From Euptelea pleiosperma (taxonomy: Eukaryota; Streptophyta; Magnoliopsida; Ranunculales; Eupteleaceae), in the NCBI GenBank assembly GCA_035048495.1, contig CM068545.1, positions 22,602,741-22,666,740 of the forward strand: a DNA stretch of 64,000 nucleotides. The letters run 5' to 3'. Of the stretch, positions 13,401 to 28,400 are shown in pieces. Made by a program: the position numbers and the translations under genes. The notes below the pieces were generated by a model, which saw nothing but the letters and a program-made list of their open reading frames with translations, was not told where the DNA came from and did no database searches. Each line of letters starts with the position of its first letter. The first letter of the stretch is position 1.

Positions 13401-16400
13401 TAATTTTCAACACCAAGATTAACTTGCTTATTGTATGTCACGAGTTTGAACAGTCAATACTAATGTAACATTCTCTTGGTGGCAGGAAGAGCATGAAACA
13501 GAACGTCGGCTTGGGTCAAATGATCTGAAGGAAATCCAAAGGTTCTATCTGAAGTTTTATGAAGAAAAAGTCAAAGAGGGCCCACATATAAGAAAACCGT
13601 GAGACTTGACTTTGAACCATTGACTTGCTCAAATTTTTATTAGGTCTTCACTTTAGTTGCAGCTAAAAGTTGATACCAGTCTCTTTTCTCTCATCCTTTT
13701 GATTTTTGCAACTTCTTGTAGTGAGGAGATGGCCAAGATCTATCAGATTGCATCAGTATTATACGATGTGGTTAGAACTGTGGTCCCTAGTGAAAAAGTT
13801 GAAGATGCGGTATGATTTGTGTACTTTTGCTATTAGCATGTACAATTTTGTGTTTCAAAGGTAGAATATATAAAAGGGTGGAAGATAACTGGAACTGTAA
13901 TTGCAGATAAATAGATGTGCTAGAGAGGTTGACATGAAAAAGAATCTTTATGCACACCATAATATTCTTCCCCTGCATGCGACTGGCACTCCTCCTGCAA
14001 TTATGGAACTTCCTGAGGTTAGATTCGTGTTGAGTTGCTTGTATTTGATGTTTCTATGTCCATGACTTATATTTTTCTCCTTGACACCACTGTGCTCCAT
14101 TTATTTTCCCTGGAAAGTATAGATCAAAGCAGCGCTTACTGCTCTACGTGCGGTGAATAACCTTCCAAAGCCCAGAGTTCAGTCAACCACTAATGCTTCT
14201 CAAATCGATATAGTTCCTGAGGAGAAAGATCAATCTACCCACGATTTGCTTGACTGGCTTTATTTATTTTTTGGGTTTCAGGTAACTGGCACTCTGAACT
14301 CTGTATCCCTGTCATGTTCCACTGTTGCATTATATTACCAATTGATTGTCCTTACTGACATGCTTAGTTGTGGAATTCAAAAGTTTTCCTTCCTAGAGGA
14401 CTTCTGCATTCCTGTAAGTTTAGACCCAAAAGATGGTCTACAGTGCTCATACCTGCACATGCGCCTCATATGTCAAGGGGCGGGACTCACTATCCCATGG
14501 CTCTTTTGCGTAAATTGGTCCTGATTGGATGACCATAACCATTTTATCTATCTCCTGAAAAGATTTTGCATAATTCTTTCTGATTGTTCAAAAGAATGTG
14601 ATAGATTGGGTGGTAACTATTATTCGATCAGTTAAGATTTTGGCATAGGAAATCTACATGGTGAGATAGCTCTAATGGTGGGTCCCACTTCTCTTTACAC
14701 GACAAATGTGTCAAAATTGCATTAAGGAAACCCTGGCTTTCTCCTTCATTTGGAATATCAAATGAATTGCTCATATGGGAAAAGCTTTGCTAATCTGACT
14801 GACTCTGACGTCTTATCAATGTTCGAAATGAAGCAAGGGAATGTAGCAAATCAGAGGGAGCACTTAATTTTGCTACTTGCAAATGTTGACAATAGGAAGC
14901 ACCATGACGACAATGTACAAGTAATTCTTTTCTCTTCCAGTGAGCAGCTTTATATTTGGGTGTTTTTGCTTGATACTTTCCAGATTTGCATCTTTTATGT
15001 TCAAACTTAGACGATTGACATAAATACTTGCTGCAGCTGGATGGAAACACTGTAACGGATTTGATGGATAAAATCTTCAAGAACTATCGTTCATGGTGTG
15101 CCTATTTGCATTGTGAACAAAACCTCAAGTAAGTCAGCTTGTTGTGAACCGGATGATAAACCAAGGCCTTCAAAGGCTCAAAGCAGTGGCTAAAATGGCA
15201 GCTTTACTGTTTATCTAATTTCATGACTTGAAAGTTAGGATTTTTTTCATTTAAAGGGCATCTTATTTTTGCTTTGCAGGTTCCCGAGTTCTGCTGACAA
15301 ACAACAGTTGGAGCTTCTCTATATGGGACTTTATCTTCTTATCTGGGGTGAAGCTTCAAATATTCGATTCATGCCTGAATGCATTTGCTATATCTTCCAT
15401 AAGGTATGTTTTCTTTTAATTCTAGTAAAGCATCATGAATAGTCTTATAGATTTTGTAACATTTGATTTTCACGAACCTGCAAAAACAAGTATGAGATGC
15501 AATAAATTTCAGTTAATTAATAAGTTGGTTTTCTGATTTCCTGGGACCTATGCCCTGCAATTGAATTTTTTTCTTTCTGCTGAATTACAAAATTATTAGA
15601 AGCTAATATTTTCTTTTTATGAGGATCCTTGGATTTTGCATTTGCATCTGTTTTTGATAGCTTGTAGCATCAATGCGTCAGCCAATTTTCATATTTCATG
15701 CTATCTAGGTTTTGAATAAGACATAAAGTTCATCAACAATTTCATCGCCTCAGTTGCAATGTTAGAATTTAGGGGAAACAATTAATCTCTTCCTCTATTG
15801 TTCTGTCAATACACTCTAGTTTGCTTTGCCTTAAACTTTAATATTTATCCTCTTTCAACCGACCATACTATTCCTTCTTGTTAGTGAATCAATTCCCAGG
15901 TACCATTTTTCTTTTTAAGGGAGCCATCTTGTCAACCATGTTTTTCTTCCACTCTGGATGACGTACAGCCTCCAAAAAATTTTGGGGTTCCCTGGAAGAA
16001 GAAATTTGACGATACTGAGCTGTTTTTGCCTGCAACGTATCGGTATTGTTCAAGGCCGAGGAAAAATACCCATGTGAAGTGGAAATCACATGGTTTTGTT
16101 GGTCTTGGTGGGTATCCTATGATATATATAAATATCAGCCGTATCGGATGATACCAACTAGTCGTATTTTAGTGGTGAAAGCTTCGAGCCGAACGTCATT
16201 TTAGGCTTCCTATCTCCATACTTGGACCAGAGTGTCTTAAACTCTCCCAACCTGCCCAACACAAAAACCGTTGTTGGAACTTAGATTTACCCGAAAAAAC
16301 ACAAAGGAAGACGAAGAATTAAAGACCGATTCATGATTTATTCTGGAGGAGAAAATTTTGGGTTCTCGTCAATAGAGGTAAGAAATCACTCGCTTTTTTT

Positions 16401-19400
16401 TCTTTTCGATATTCCTTGTAGATCTTGCTATAATATCAAAGATCCTTTGATCCTTGATTAGATCCACGGAATTTTGATAATTTTACCTCGAAATATTTTT
16501 TTTCTAGTTTAAAGGTTTAAAATCGTACTCTTTTTTATTTTTTATTTTTGTGCTGCTCTTTTGTTTCTTTATGCTTGAAAATGCAATCGATGGTAGATCT
16601 GAATGAGTTGGATTTATGTAGTGAATATTGTTTGGAAATTTTGGGCATTTTTTTTTCCCATTTTTTAGTAATTTTATATACTAAAACATTGTTTTTCTAA
16701 ATTTTCGTATTCTACTTCCTTCAGACAGATCTGGTAGATCTGTGTCTTATTTCATCTGATGAATATTGTCTGTATGGTAGATCTGATTGATTGGGATGTC
16801 TTATTTTATGTGATAATTAAAAAAAAAAAATTTAGTTCTTTCAAACATACAGAGCATAGATCTGAAGGAGAATTATATTTGATCATATGTATTTGTGCAT
16901 TTGCAATGTGTGATGTATGTTTTCCAATTTTTTTCAGAATGTTTAAATAATTAAAATTTTATAAAAAGTTATTTTATTTTGTATTTTTCTTTCGAAGGTA
17001 TACAGAGCATAGATCTGAATGAGAATTATTCTTTGATCATTATGTATGTGTGCATTCAGAAATTACGAGGTATTTTTTCAATAGTTTTTGTATTTTAAGT
17101 AATTAAAAATTATTTATTCCTTTTTTTGCATCTTCTTTCAAAGGCATATACAATATAGATCTTATTGTCATGTATGTTTTGATCATATGTATGTGTGTTT
17201 TCGAAATTTGTGATGTATGTTTCCAATTTTTGTGTAGTTTTGTGTTATTTTTTAAGCATTTAAATATTTACTTAAAGTTAATATTTTTAACCTATTTCTT
17301 TCAAATGTTTTTATCATGTAGATCTGAACGAGTAATACTTTATGGCCATATGTTGTATGTTTACTTAGGATATGATCTTTTTATGATGCGTAGACTGAGG
17401 ACTTGGAGTGCAAATTTATAAGACCGAACGAGAATCAGTGTGTGATAGCTCTGCATTCTGCAAGTGTCTATTCTTGGGTATTAATAAAAAAATAAGATCT
17501 AGGTTTTTACAAATTTAGTATATTCATATGTTTCCTATTTCTTTAAGATTTTTCTGTGATTTTTCTTGATCTTTTTGCACGCATTTGATTGGGTTTCAGT
17601 TGTAACTTATTAGTTTCACAGAGTTTCGGTTCATATCATCTGATACGGACGATATCAATCCGGCACCAGCGGCTTTGAACTATAAATGAGAGGAACACGA
17701 GAGAATGGTGACAAATGCCTAAAGCCAAGGAAGAAATGATGTGCTTGGTTTGATGTCGTGCCACAAAAGCCATCTTGTCAACAGCCGGAGAAGATCGCCG
17801 GAGGAGTTCTGATGTCCCACTGTACCGTATGGCTGACGTCAGGCTGTAGAGACACGCCTTTTGAGGTTTGGACATGGATTTCGAGGTCTATCAAACTTTT
17901 GAAACTCCCATTCCCGATAGATCTCTATTTTAGAGTTTTTTGGAGAATTTTTTGAGTTCATCTGGTGAGTCTTTTGCTCATTAGGGCTGCAACTTGGGTG
18001 GGTTGGGGGTCAACCTGAGCCCAACCTGATCTTCATGCCTCCAAGCACGAGCCCGAACCCAACCCGAGGTTTGACCTGAGAATTCGAGCCAAAGCCCAGC
18101 CCGATCGGGTTAGTCGGGTTGGTTGGGTTGGGGATGTTTTCTAAAGAGAGATGAAGCTAATTACATTCTCTCTGAAAGATCTCTGGTTGGAGACTCCCAC
18201 TTGCCCGATTTTCGTGTCTAGATCATTCTTAGTCGCAATTTTGGGCCTCCTTCAACAAGCACCTTCGATACTTATACCTACAAATCCAGAAGCTGAAGCC
18301 ACAGACGCTGAAAATTTCCTACTCATTGTGACTGACAAACAACTTCTGAATCCGGTATATGAAGTAGTTATAATACCACCGAAATGCAACAAAGCCGCCA
18401 TGCCGTAGCAATAACTACAGATCTGGTGAAGTAGCAAGTTTATCCCGACACAAATGAGTCAAGTTTGGGTTTCTCCAAAGCGAATTAAAGCTACAATCGT
18501 CAAACAAAAATCTTTGGAGATCCTCTCCCTTCCCATGTCCTTCATTACAGCATAATTAAAGAAAGAGATCATAATAATATCAAAATTCTTCGTGAATAGC
18601 AAAACCCAAAATTCTTCAAGGAGCTCTTGCAGTTGATGATAGCGCTGGACATGATCTATGTTGCCCCACGTGGGAAGTTCATGGACGAGAGGGAGGCATC
18701 AATGAGAAATTGAACATCATGAAGGACAGGGGAGGAGAGGAGAGGAGAGGAGAGGAGAGGAGAGGGGAGTGGTGCAGTTAGGGTTTGGGAAAGGACGAGA
18801 TGCTAGTAAAGTTATTATATGTGGAATCGGGCTTGGGTTGGGTTGGGTTGCTAGAGTTCTCAACCTGAGCCCAACCCAATTTTGATCCAACAGGCTAAAC
18901 CCGACTTTGGGCTCAGGTTGGGCTGGCTCTATTAGTGTTTGGGTTGGGTTGCTAGAGGCCTCAACCCGAGCCCAACCCGATTTTGATCGGGTTAACAAAA
19001 ACTGAGCCCGAGCCCAACCCAAACACTAATAGAGCCAGCCCAACCCGAGCCCAAAGTCGGGTTTAGCCTGTCTGGCTAGGGTTGGGCCGGCCCAAGTTGC
19101 AGCCCTATTTTTCATTCTTCTTGAAAATTGTAAAATATCGATTTTCTAGACCAACTCGATGGCACTAACTACTTGGAGTGGGCTAGAGCAGCACGGTTGT
19201 TCATTGGAGGCTGTGGGAAGATGGGGCATTGCACGAGGTGGACCAAAGAGCCAAAGGAGGATGATCCCATGTTTGAGAAATGGGAAACTGAGAACCTCAC
19301 GGTTTAGTCCTGGCTTGTCAACTCCATATAGCCTCACATTCGTTGTGGCTTTCTCTTCATGCGCACAGACCAATATGTGTGGGAAACCGCTAAGAAGAGC

Positions 19401-22400
19401 TATTCACACTGGTAGAGCTTACCAGTTGAAACAAAGCATCTCCCGCCTTTGTCAGGGCGACAAGTCCCTTTTTGACTACTTTGCGACTCTGAGGAGTATG
19501 TGGGAGGAGCTATACTACTACTATTCCTATCATCCTCCTACCCTAGATGAAGTAGTTATGTACCAGACGTTGTAATCTTGGATCGTAACCAGGATAAGAG
19601 ATTAGGGTTAGAGATGGAAAAGAGGAGAAGAGAATTGGGGGAAGAGGAGAAATCGTGTAGAGCTTAGAATAGCCTACACGATTTCACCCAATATATATAT
19701 TAATTGAAGTTTTACAATATTACAAGGGCCCCCTGTAGAATATAAGATATTAAAAGTAGGTCCCTGACAACACTCCCCCTCAAGCTGGTGCGAAGATATC
19801 TATCATGCCCAACTTGGATAACAGGTGCTCTAAGATCCCTTTAGTAACACCTTTAGTTAACACATCTGCAACTTGATCAGCAGTATGGACATACGGTGTG
19901 CAAATAAGTCCCCGACCAAGCTTCTCTTTGATGAAGTGACGCTCTACCTCAATGTGCTTTGTCCTGTCGTGTTGAACTGGATTATGAGCAATGTTGATGG
20001 CTGCTTTATTGTCACAATACAGTTGCATAGACCCTTTGATCGGATATCCGAGCTCACTGAGCATAGTCTTCAACCATAGAAGCTCACATACACCATGAGC
20101 CATAAAACGGTACTCTGCTTCGGCACTGGAGCGGGCGACAACTGGTTGCTTCTTGCTGCGCCAAGACACTAGATTACCTCCCACATACGTGCAGTACCCT
20201 GATGTGGAATGTTTGTCAGTGACTGAACCTGCCCAGTCAGCGTTTGTATAAGTTTCAACTCGCAGGTGTCCATTCTTACTAAACAGGAGACCCTTCCCTG
20301 GAGCCCCCTTAAGATAGCATAACACTCGGTGTGTTGCCTCAAGATGTGGAGAGCGAGGGGCATGCATGAACTGACTGATCACACTGACTGCGTATGCAAT
20401 ATCTGGTCGTGTCAGCGAAAGGTAGATGAGACGCCCAACAAGTCTCTGGAACTGGCCTGTATCAGCAATGGGATCCCCATCAATAGGATTCAGCCGATGT
20501 TGCTGCTCTATAGGCGTATCGGCTGGTTTAGCTCCCAAGTTTCTGACTCTCGAAGGAGATCAAGTACACGAGAGGGCATTCAATTTATCAAGTAGGATAC
20601 CGTCAACACAGCGTCAGCCCAATAACCCTTGGGTACCCTAGTACCAAGAAGAAGTGCCCTAGCAACCTCCAGGACATGGCGATGCTTTCGCTCAGCGGTC
20701 CCATTCTGTTGAGGTGTATCGGCTCATGAAGTCTGGTGTAGAATTCCATGCTCCTCAAAGTAGGAGGCAAGGCCACTGTACATGTATTCCCCCCATTGTC
20801 AGTGCGTAGGACTTTTAGGGTGGTGCCCAATTGATTGCACACCATTTTATGGAAGGTCTGAAAGATAGTATGCACTTCATTTTTTGATTTCATAAGGTAG
20901 ATCCAAGTGTAATGACTGTAGTCATCCACAAAAATCACAAAGTAGCGAAAACCAAAGATAGAAGTGGTGGGATTGGGTCCCCAAACATCAGAGTGCACAA
21001 GCTGTAAAGGAAATGTACTTTTTTTATTACTGGTCGGAAAAGACACCCGACATTGTTTTGCAAGTACACAAGTTTCACAGTTGAACTCAAAAAATGGAAT
21101 AGACGCAAATTGAGGTAACAAACTCTTCATGACTAAAAGCGGTAAATGACCTAGCCTATTATGCCATCGCATTAACAAGTCTTTATTAACGCTAGAACTA
21201 CTGACATTGGCACTAGACTGATGTGCAACAGAATATGAAGTTGGCTGGCTTTCAAGCAGGTACAATCCACCATCCTCACGACCACTGCCAATCATTCGCC
21301 TCGTCTCCAAGTCTTTAAAAACACAGTGAGTAGGAAAAAAGGTAACATTACAGTTGAGGCTCTTAGTAAGATGGCTAACAGAAAGCAGGTTAGTGGTGAA
21401 TTTAGGAACATGAAGTACAGAGGATAAAAACAAAGTAGGTTGTGGCAGAGATAGTGTCCTTCCCTGAGATAGAGGAGAAGGTGCCATCGGCCACGCGGAC
21501 CTTGTCCTTACCCGAGCAGATATTATAGGTGGAGAAAAGGGATGGCATACCAGTCATATGATCGGAGGCACCAGAATCAATGATCCAAGAAGGACCAATG
21601 GGTGTCGTAGACACATGGTGGGTTGAATGGGATGTACCTGTCTGAGCAAAGGATGATGTAGGTGGGGAAGGGTCATCAAGCTGAGTAAGTAATTGTCGAA
21701 GCATGTCATGTCCATGCTAGAGAAAGTGTTGGACTGCCCAGAGGAAGGGGTCACATCAGATGAATCTTGACTGGTGGCATGAGCGGCTGAGGTTCTATGT
21801 TTGCTACCAGAGGGCTTCTTTGAGGAGCCTTGCTTCCCCCAGAGAACTGTGCGGGATGACCATGAAGACTCCAGCAGGTCTCTCGAGTGTGGCGACTCTT
21901 GCCACAGTGATCACATCTGAGTTGATCACGATCATCAAGATCCCCATCCTTCTTGGATGTGGGTTTACTCTATTTCTGAGTGGCCAAGGCACACTTCTCA
22001 AATAAATGAACATCATCATTTGTCTTCGAGCTCATGGCTCTCCTCCTACTATCCTCGCTTTGGATGTAGGAGTAGACCTGTGCAATGGTAGACGGCGGTG
22101 GATCTCTGTCCAAGATGTTGGCTCGAACCTGCTCATAGCTCTGGTTCAAGCCGCCAAGAAACTCGAATATGCGATCGTGCACAATCATCTTCCGAAACTC
22201 CATAGCATCCTTGGAAGTTGCATGGTTGTCCCCGGTCTTCTGCTCCTCGCTCCAGTCAGTCAGGATCTTCTGGTGCCCATGCTACCAGTATGGATACGTT
22301 GACATCCTCTCCGGCCCAATCTCTCTCGGGTTCTTCACAGGCCTCTACAAGTCCTTTGGCTTCTTCCGAGCTTGCAGGAATTCGACGATTGCTCTCACAG

Positions 22401-25400
22401 CTGGATGGTCCTTCTGCCACATCCTCATTTTCTCTGTCAGGTACCATCAGATCTGCCCATCATGTGTCCATTCCCCCTTCCAGTCCTACATGGATCATTG
22501 ATTCAGGGGCTTCGGAGCACATGACGGGTATTTCCTCTTTATTTTCGAGTTATTCCATTTGTTCCTGTCCGCGATAAGTCTAGAACTGTAGATGGCACAT
22601 TATCTTCTGTCTTTGGGAAAGGGGTTCTCCCCTCTCCTAATCTTCCTCTTGCATCTATTTTACATGTCCCAAATTTCACATCTAACCTATTATCTATTGG
22701 ACCCCTAAATAAATCTTTGAACTGCAGTGTGACTTTCTTTCCTTCATACTGTGTCTTTCAGGACCTCGAGACGATTAGGACGATTGGCACTGGACATGAA
22801 GCTATTGGCCTGTACCTTCTTGATTGACGGCCTTCTGAGCTCACAGCACTGCAGTCATCTCCTAGTAGTAGTAGGAGTAGGATAGATTCTATTTTATGTT
22901 GGCATGCCCGTCTGGGGCATGTCTCTTTTCAGTACCTCAAACTATTATTTTCAACTTTATTTGTTTCTATTTTGTTATCCGACTTGCATTGTGAGATGTG
23001 TGAGCTATCGAGACTGTAAATGGAGAAAAGAGATCTGGAACTTAGAAATGATGGTTGACCCTCTTTATTGATGATAATCACTTTAGAACACAAAGCAACA
23101 TGCCTGAAAGCAAATTAAAGAGGAATCCAAGACATCTGAGTCTAGAGTTCTACGGACTAAGCGGTTGTAAAGACCACAAAGAAGGAAGATAAAGAAGAGA
23201 GGCTCAGAAAGGAACAGTGTAGAAGATCAGGGTAACACCTTGGCTCTTGTCTTCCCTTTTCCTTCAACCACTTCCTCTATTTATAGTGGAGGGTTGAAGG
23301 TTAAGAGGGCACGATTGTAATAAATGTGTCCATTTTCATCGTGCGTCCGTATTGTGCCACGTGGATCAGAGGTAGCGCTGTCGTATTTGATTACGACTCT
23401 TTGATCGAACACGTGGCATATTTTGGTGCCTCTGTGCAACCCAGATGACGGCCGATCAAGCGAGCATGCCGTTCCCAAATGTTTTAGCAGTTTTGCGAAA
23501 AAGATGACCTCTGATCGACCTCTCATACCCTTGCCCCGCCAATCCTACAATTTATCTTTGACCCCCATGCTAGTGTGCGACACTAGATAGCATGGCTAGA
23601 ATTGGAATTCCTATTAGCGGGCGCATGACCCTTGCGCGAGCAAGACTACTGCCTTAGCGCCATTGCAAGTACTAAATGGGTACTTCACAAGTGAAGGATC
23701 TCAGTATATATCATTGTCCAACGCGTGGATGCCGTCTGTTAGATAGCTGCATGTGCGGATACCGTTTGATAGATAGTTACATGTGCAAGTGCTGTCTGCT
23801 AGATGGTTGCACGTGCAGGTGCTGTCTGGTAGCCAAGTTCCACGTGCAGGTGTCATCTGACCTTTGTTTGGGATATCTACAGAAACATTGTCGATCTACT
23901 TATCCTTCAAGAGGTAATCGAAGTTCTGTTTCCTTTGATCTTGTGCATTCTGATGTATGGGGTCTTTCCCCTGTGGTTTCTATCTTTGGCTTATGCTATT
24001 TTGTTACTTTTGTTGATGACTAAACTAGGTGCACATGGGTTTATCCTATGAAAACCAAAGATGGGGTTCATTCCATCTTTAAGGGTTTTCATAAGATGAT
24101 CCTAACTCAGTATGGTGCCTCCATCAAGGTCCTTCCTTCTGACCAGGGTGGATAGTATATGTATGGGGGACTCCTAAAAAATTATTTTTTAGACCATGAT
24201 TTGTCACCAAAATTCTTACAGTTACACCCCTCAACAAAATGTAGCTGAAAGAAAGATGCGTCATCTGATTGAGGTAGCTCGATTTCTTCTGATCGGTACC
24301 AAAGTTCCCAAATCCTATTGGTCGGATGCTGTTTTGACTGTCGCTTATTTGACGAACAGAATGCCCTCCCATGTTCTCAACTTCAAGTCTCCTCTACAGG
24401 TTCTTACTCCTACTGCTTCCTTATTTGCGGTCCCTCCTCGTATCTCTGGGTGTGTATGCTATGTGCACATCCTCTGTCCCCATCATACCAAACTTGTTCC
24501 CAAAGTGCTTAAATGTGTCTTTCTGGCTTACTCTTATTCCCATAAGTGTATGAGTGTTACCATCCTTCCACAGGGAAGAAATTTGTTTCAATGGATGTCA
24601 CCTTCTGTGAGGACCTTTTTTCTCCGCCTCTCTTCAGGGGGAGAATATTAGTGAAGAGAGGTGTGATGTTCCTCTTCCTGCTATCTTACTCTCTCCTCCT
24701 TCTCTTGAGTTTGAGAGGCATCAGATTACTCCACTTGCTACCATGATTGATAGTGCTCTTGGTGCTCAGAAAGAGCTCCGAGTCTATCATAGAAGGGAGG
24801 TAGCTACAACTGATCCAGTACCAGTGGTACCATCCTCGGATCATGGTAATCCTTCTTCCCCCGCTATACCTGTTATTTCTTCTTCTACTAATGCTTCTGA
24901 TCTTCCCATTGCTATTGTCAGGGGCAAGGTAGTTAAGGGCGCAAGGCGCAAGGCAAGGCACGCACCTGACTGAAATGAGGCGTAATAAATATAAAAAAAA
25001 TTAAGAAAAATAACATCATAAAATAACAAAATAGGTAATCATTAGGCCATAAAACGTAAAAGATAGGAAATGTTGAAAATCTCAAGTAACTGTTGGATTC
25101 TATGTACACCCACGTGGGGGTGTTCTTAGTGGGCTGCGTTCCACTACCCCACGTGGGGTTTATTCTCTATTGCTTATGAGTTAAGTGATGGGCCCATCCA
25201 CTTAACCCACAATCTCTTTATTTCATGTTAGTGGATTAAGTGGTGGGCCCCCACTTGACCCACACGATTTCTCTTTTACTTGTAGAAAGGGTTTCCCCTA
25301 CTTATAAATATTACTTATGGGAGATTAAATATTCACTTCAATCTCCCCATTCTCTCTCAAACCCTAATCTCTCATTCTCTCTTTAACCTCTATTATCTCT

Positions 25401-28400
25401 TTCTCTCAATCTTTAGCATATTGGTGACAACCTCAAACAACATGGTATCAAAGCATGGTTACTCTAGGGCCAAAATCATTATCCCCTAGAGTTTCCACGA
25501 AGATCTTATATGTGGGTATCCGAAGTCCGGGTAAGTTTTGAGCAAATCGCAGAGGGTCCTCCTACAAAGTTCTTGGATCTTTTCTGAAGCAAAGGAACCA
25601 GAGATCTATCATTCCCGGTGTATTGCCTGCTATCAGTCGTCAGAGATCCACTCTATCCCCGCTCTTCAGGATTTTTTATCAGTTTTTTCGGAGAACACGT
25701 ATATCAAGGTTTTATGGGTTTTGATTTTCCTTGAGATCCGTGTCATTTTTGGGCTCTCTACCCAAACCACTCCTCTCATAGGGCCAGTAAGGTTCGATAG
25801 AAACTTATTTTAGAATTTTTGGATCATCGGATCTCTGGTTCCAAAAATCGGATCCCCGGCTCAGATTTTGGGTTTTTTATTTTCTTGAGATTCGTGCACT
25901 GCTTGGGCTCTCTACCCTAGCCACACCTCCCTGTGGATTATCTGGGATCTACAGAGTGTCGTTTGAGAATTTTCTGATCGTCGGATCTCCGGTTCGAAAA
26001 ATCGGTTCCGGTGCTCAGTTTTTGGGTTTTTTTCTACCTCGAGATTCGTGCGTTGTTTGGGCTTTCTACCCTAACCGCACCTCCCCTTTGGACTATCTGG
26101 GATCTACAGAGCTTGGCCCAGATCCGATTTTGCCTTTTTTGGATTTTCTACTTTTTTGGAAACCAAGGTTCCCAGGGCACTTCTACCCTAGCCGCACCTC
26201 CCAAAGTGCTCCTAGGAACCCTCCGAACCTTGGTTTAGGTTCTGCAGACCTTCTGTTCCTCAGTTGGTTATTTCCAGGCCTTCCGCTGCAATGAGTTCAT
26301 CGGAGGTTTCATCAGTTGAGGATAGCATTCCGTCTCATGGTTCTCATGGAGACCACAACTCCCAATTATGCATCACTACGGTCAAGTTTGATGGGACCAA
26401 CTATCTTGAGTGGAAGACATCGACACTCATATACATCGGGGGATGTGGCTACAGTGAGTGCCTCACAGGAAAGACAGTCCAGTCTGTCGCCACAGACAAA
26501 TCCCACCGGAAATGGGTTATGGAGAACCTTACGGTGATGTCTTGGCTTCTACATTCGACGCAACCCCAGATCAGCAGGGGGTTCATGTTCCTTCTTACAG
26601 CGAGGGAAATTTGGGATTCTGTTACTGAAACCTATTCTCAAGTTGGCAACTTTGTGAAGCTCTATGAGTTAGAGCAAGAGATTGCTTGTCTCCGACAGGG
26701 GGAGCTCAAGCTTGGTACCTATTATGCTTCTCTCCGAAGTAAATGGGAAGAGATAGATCATTATCAGGACTACACCCTGGTTTGTGCTGCGGATGTGAAG
26801 TCTTTCCGTGCTATGGTTGAGCAGTCCCGGATTTTCCAATTCCTTTCCAGCCATCATTCTAGCTTTGAGGCTGCTCGTGTTCAGATACTTGGCATATCTC
26901 CTCCCCCTACTTCATTGGCACAGGTCTATGCCTATATTCAGGGGGAGGATAGTCGCCGCACTGCCATGTAGCTATGCAGTGGTAGTGACACTCATGATCG
27001 ATCTGCCCTTGCTTCTATGTTTCAGAAGGGTTAGAAATCCTTCCAGAAGAAGACCGGTGATGACAGACGATGTCCCAAGTGTGATCACTGCAGCCGTCTA
27101 GGCCATGTGAAGGACACTTGTTGGGAGCTGCATGGACGCCCACCGGGTCTGTGCCCAAATCTACGTCAGCGATCTTCAGCGAGATAGGAGCTTCCTGCAG
27201 TACTTTCTGTGGCTCAGGACACTGCACCCTCAGCACCTCCTACTACTGGGGATATGGATTCTTTTTCTCCCAGTGATCTTGAACGACTTCGTCGTATGAT
27301 GGCTCAGCTCAATAGGCAAGCCTCTACTTCTACCTCCACCTATGCCAAGACAGGTACTGGATCTGCTTTCTCTATATCTATTGTTCTTTCTAGTCCCTCA
27401 TGGATCATTGATTCAGGGGCCTCAGATCATATGACTAGTATGTCTTCAGTTTTCTCCGGTTATTCTATTTGTTCTGGTCTTGACAAGGTTATGATAGCTG
27501 ATGGCACCCTTTCCTCTGTTTCCGGGACGGGCAATGTTCATGCCTTTTCAGCACTAACCTTGTCCTTGGTACTGCATGTTCCTCAGTTTACAACTAATAT
27601 TTTATCTGTCAGTAGCCTTACCAAGAATCTTAACTACAGTGTAACCTTTTTTCCTTCTCATTGTGTGTTTCAGGATCCGGAGTCGAGGCGGACGATTGGC
27701 AGTGGACGTGAGGAAGGTGGCTTGTACCTCCTGGATTGCTCAGTTTCCTCTTCAGCACATCAATCCAGCATCAGTAGCAATAGTCGAGTCAATAAAGACC
27801 AGTTATTGCTTTGGCATAACCGGCTTGATCATGTACCCGTGTCAGTTTTAAAGCGTATCTTTCCTGCTTTCTCTTTTTTTTGCGATGTTCCGTTCTACTA
27901 TGAAACTTGTGAACTCGCAAAGCATTGTCGCACTGTTTTTCCTCTTAGTGAAAATAAAAGTACTATTCCTTTCAATATTGTGCATTCTGATGTGTAGGGT
28001 CCTGCCCCGGTGATATCTTTATTTGGATTTTGATATTTTGTTACATTTGTTGATGATTTCAGTGGCTCTACCTGAGTATATCTTATGAGGTCGAAAGATG
28101 AGGTTTCTTCCATTTTTCAGACCTTCCATAAGATGGTCACCACTCAGTTCAGTACCCCACTCAAAATTCTCCGATCTGATAATGGGGGTGAGTACCTTGA
28201 CGGGAGCCTTAGAGATTACTTTTCCTCTCATGGCATTGTACATCAAATTTCTTGTCCGTCGACTCCCCAACAAAATGGGAAAGCTGAAAGAAAAAACCGT
28301 TACTTTCTCGAGGTTGAGAGTGCCCTTCCTCTTAGGATGTAGGTTCCAAAATCTTTTTGGTTTGAATCCATCCTTCTGGCTGCGTATCTCATCAATCGCA

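Noticed and set aside
18717..19022. 101-residue ORF on the minus strand rich in Pro and Asn
   Set aside because: It reads the GGAGA microsatellite and CCCAACCC repeats of the foldback element.
23676..24023. Cys-rich 115-residue open frame, possible small secreted peptide
   Set aside because: The cysteines come from the 30-bp tandem repeat, and the frame then runs into copia integrase (DLVHSDVWG). No independent gene.
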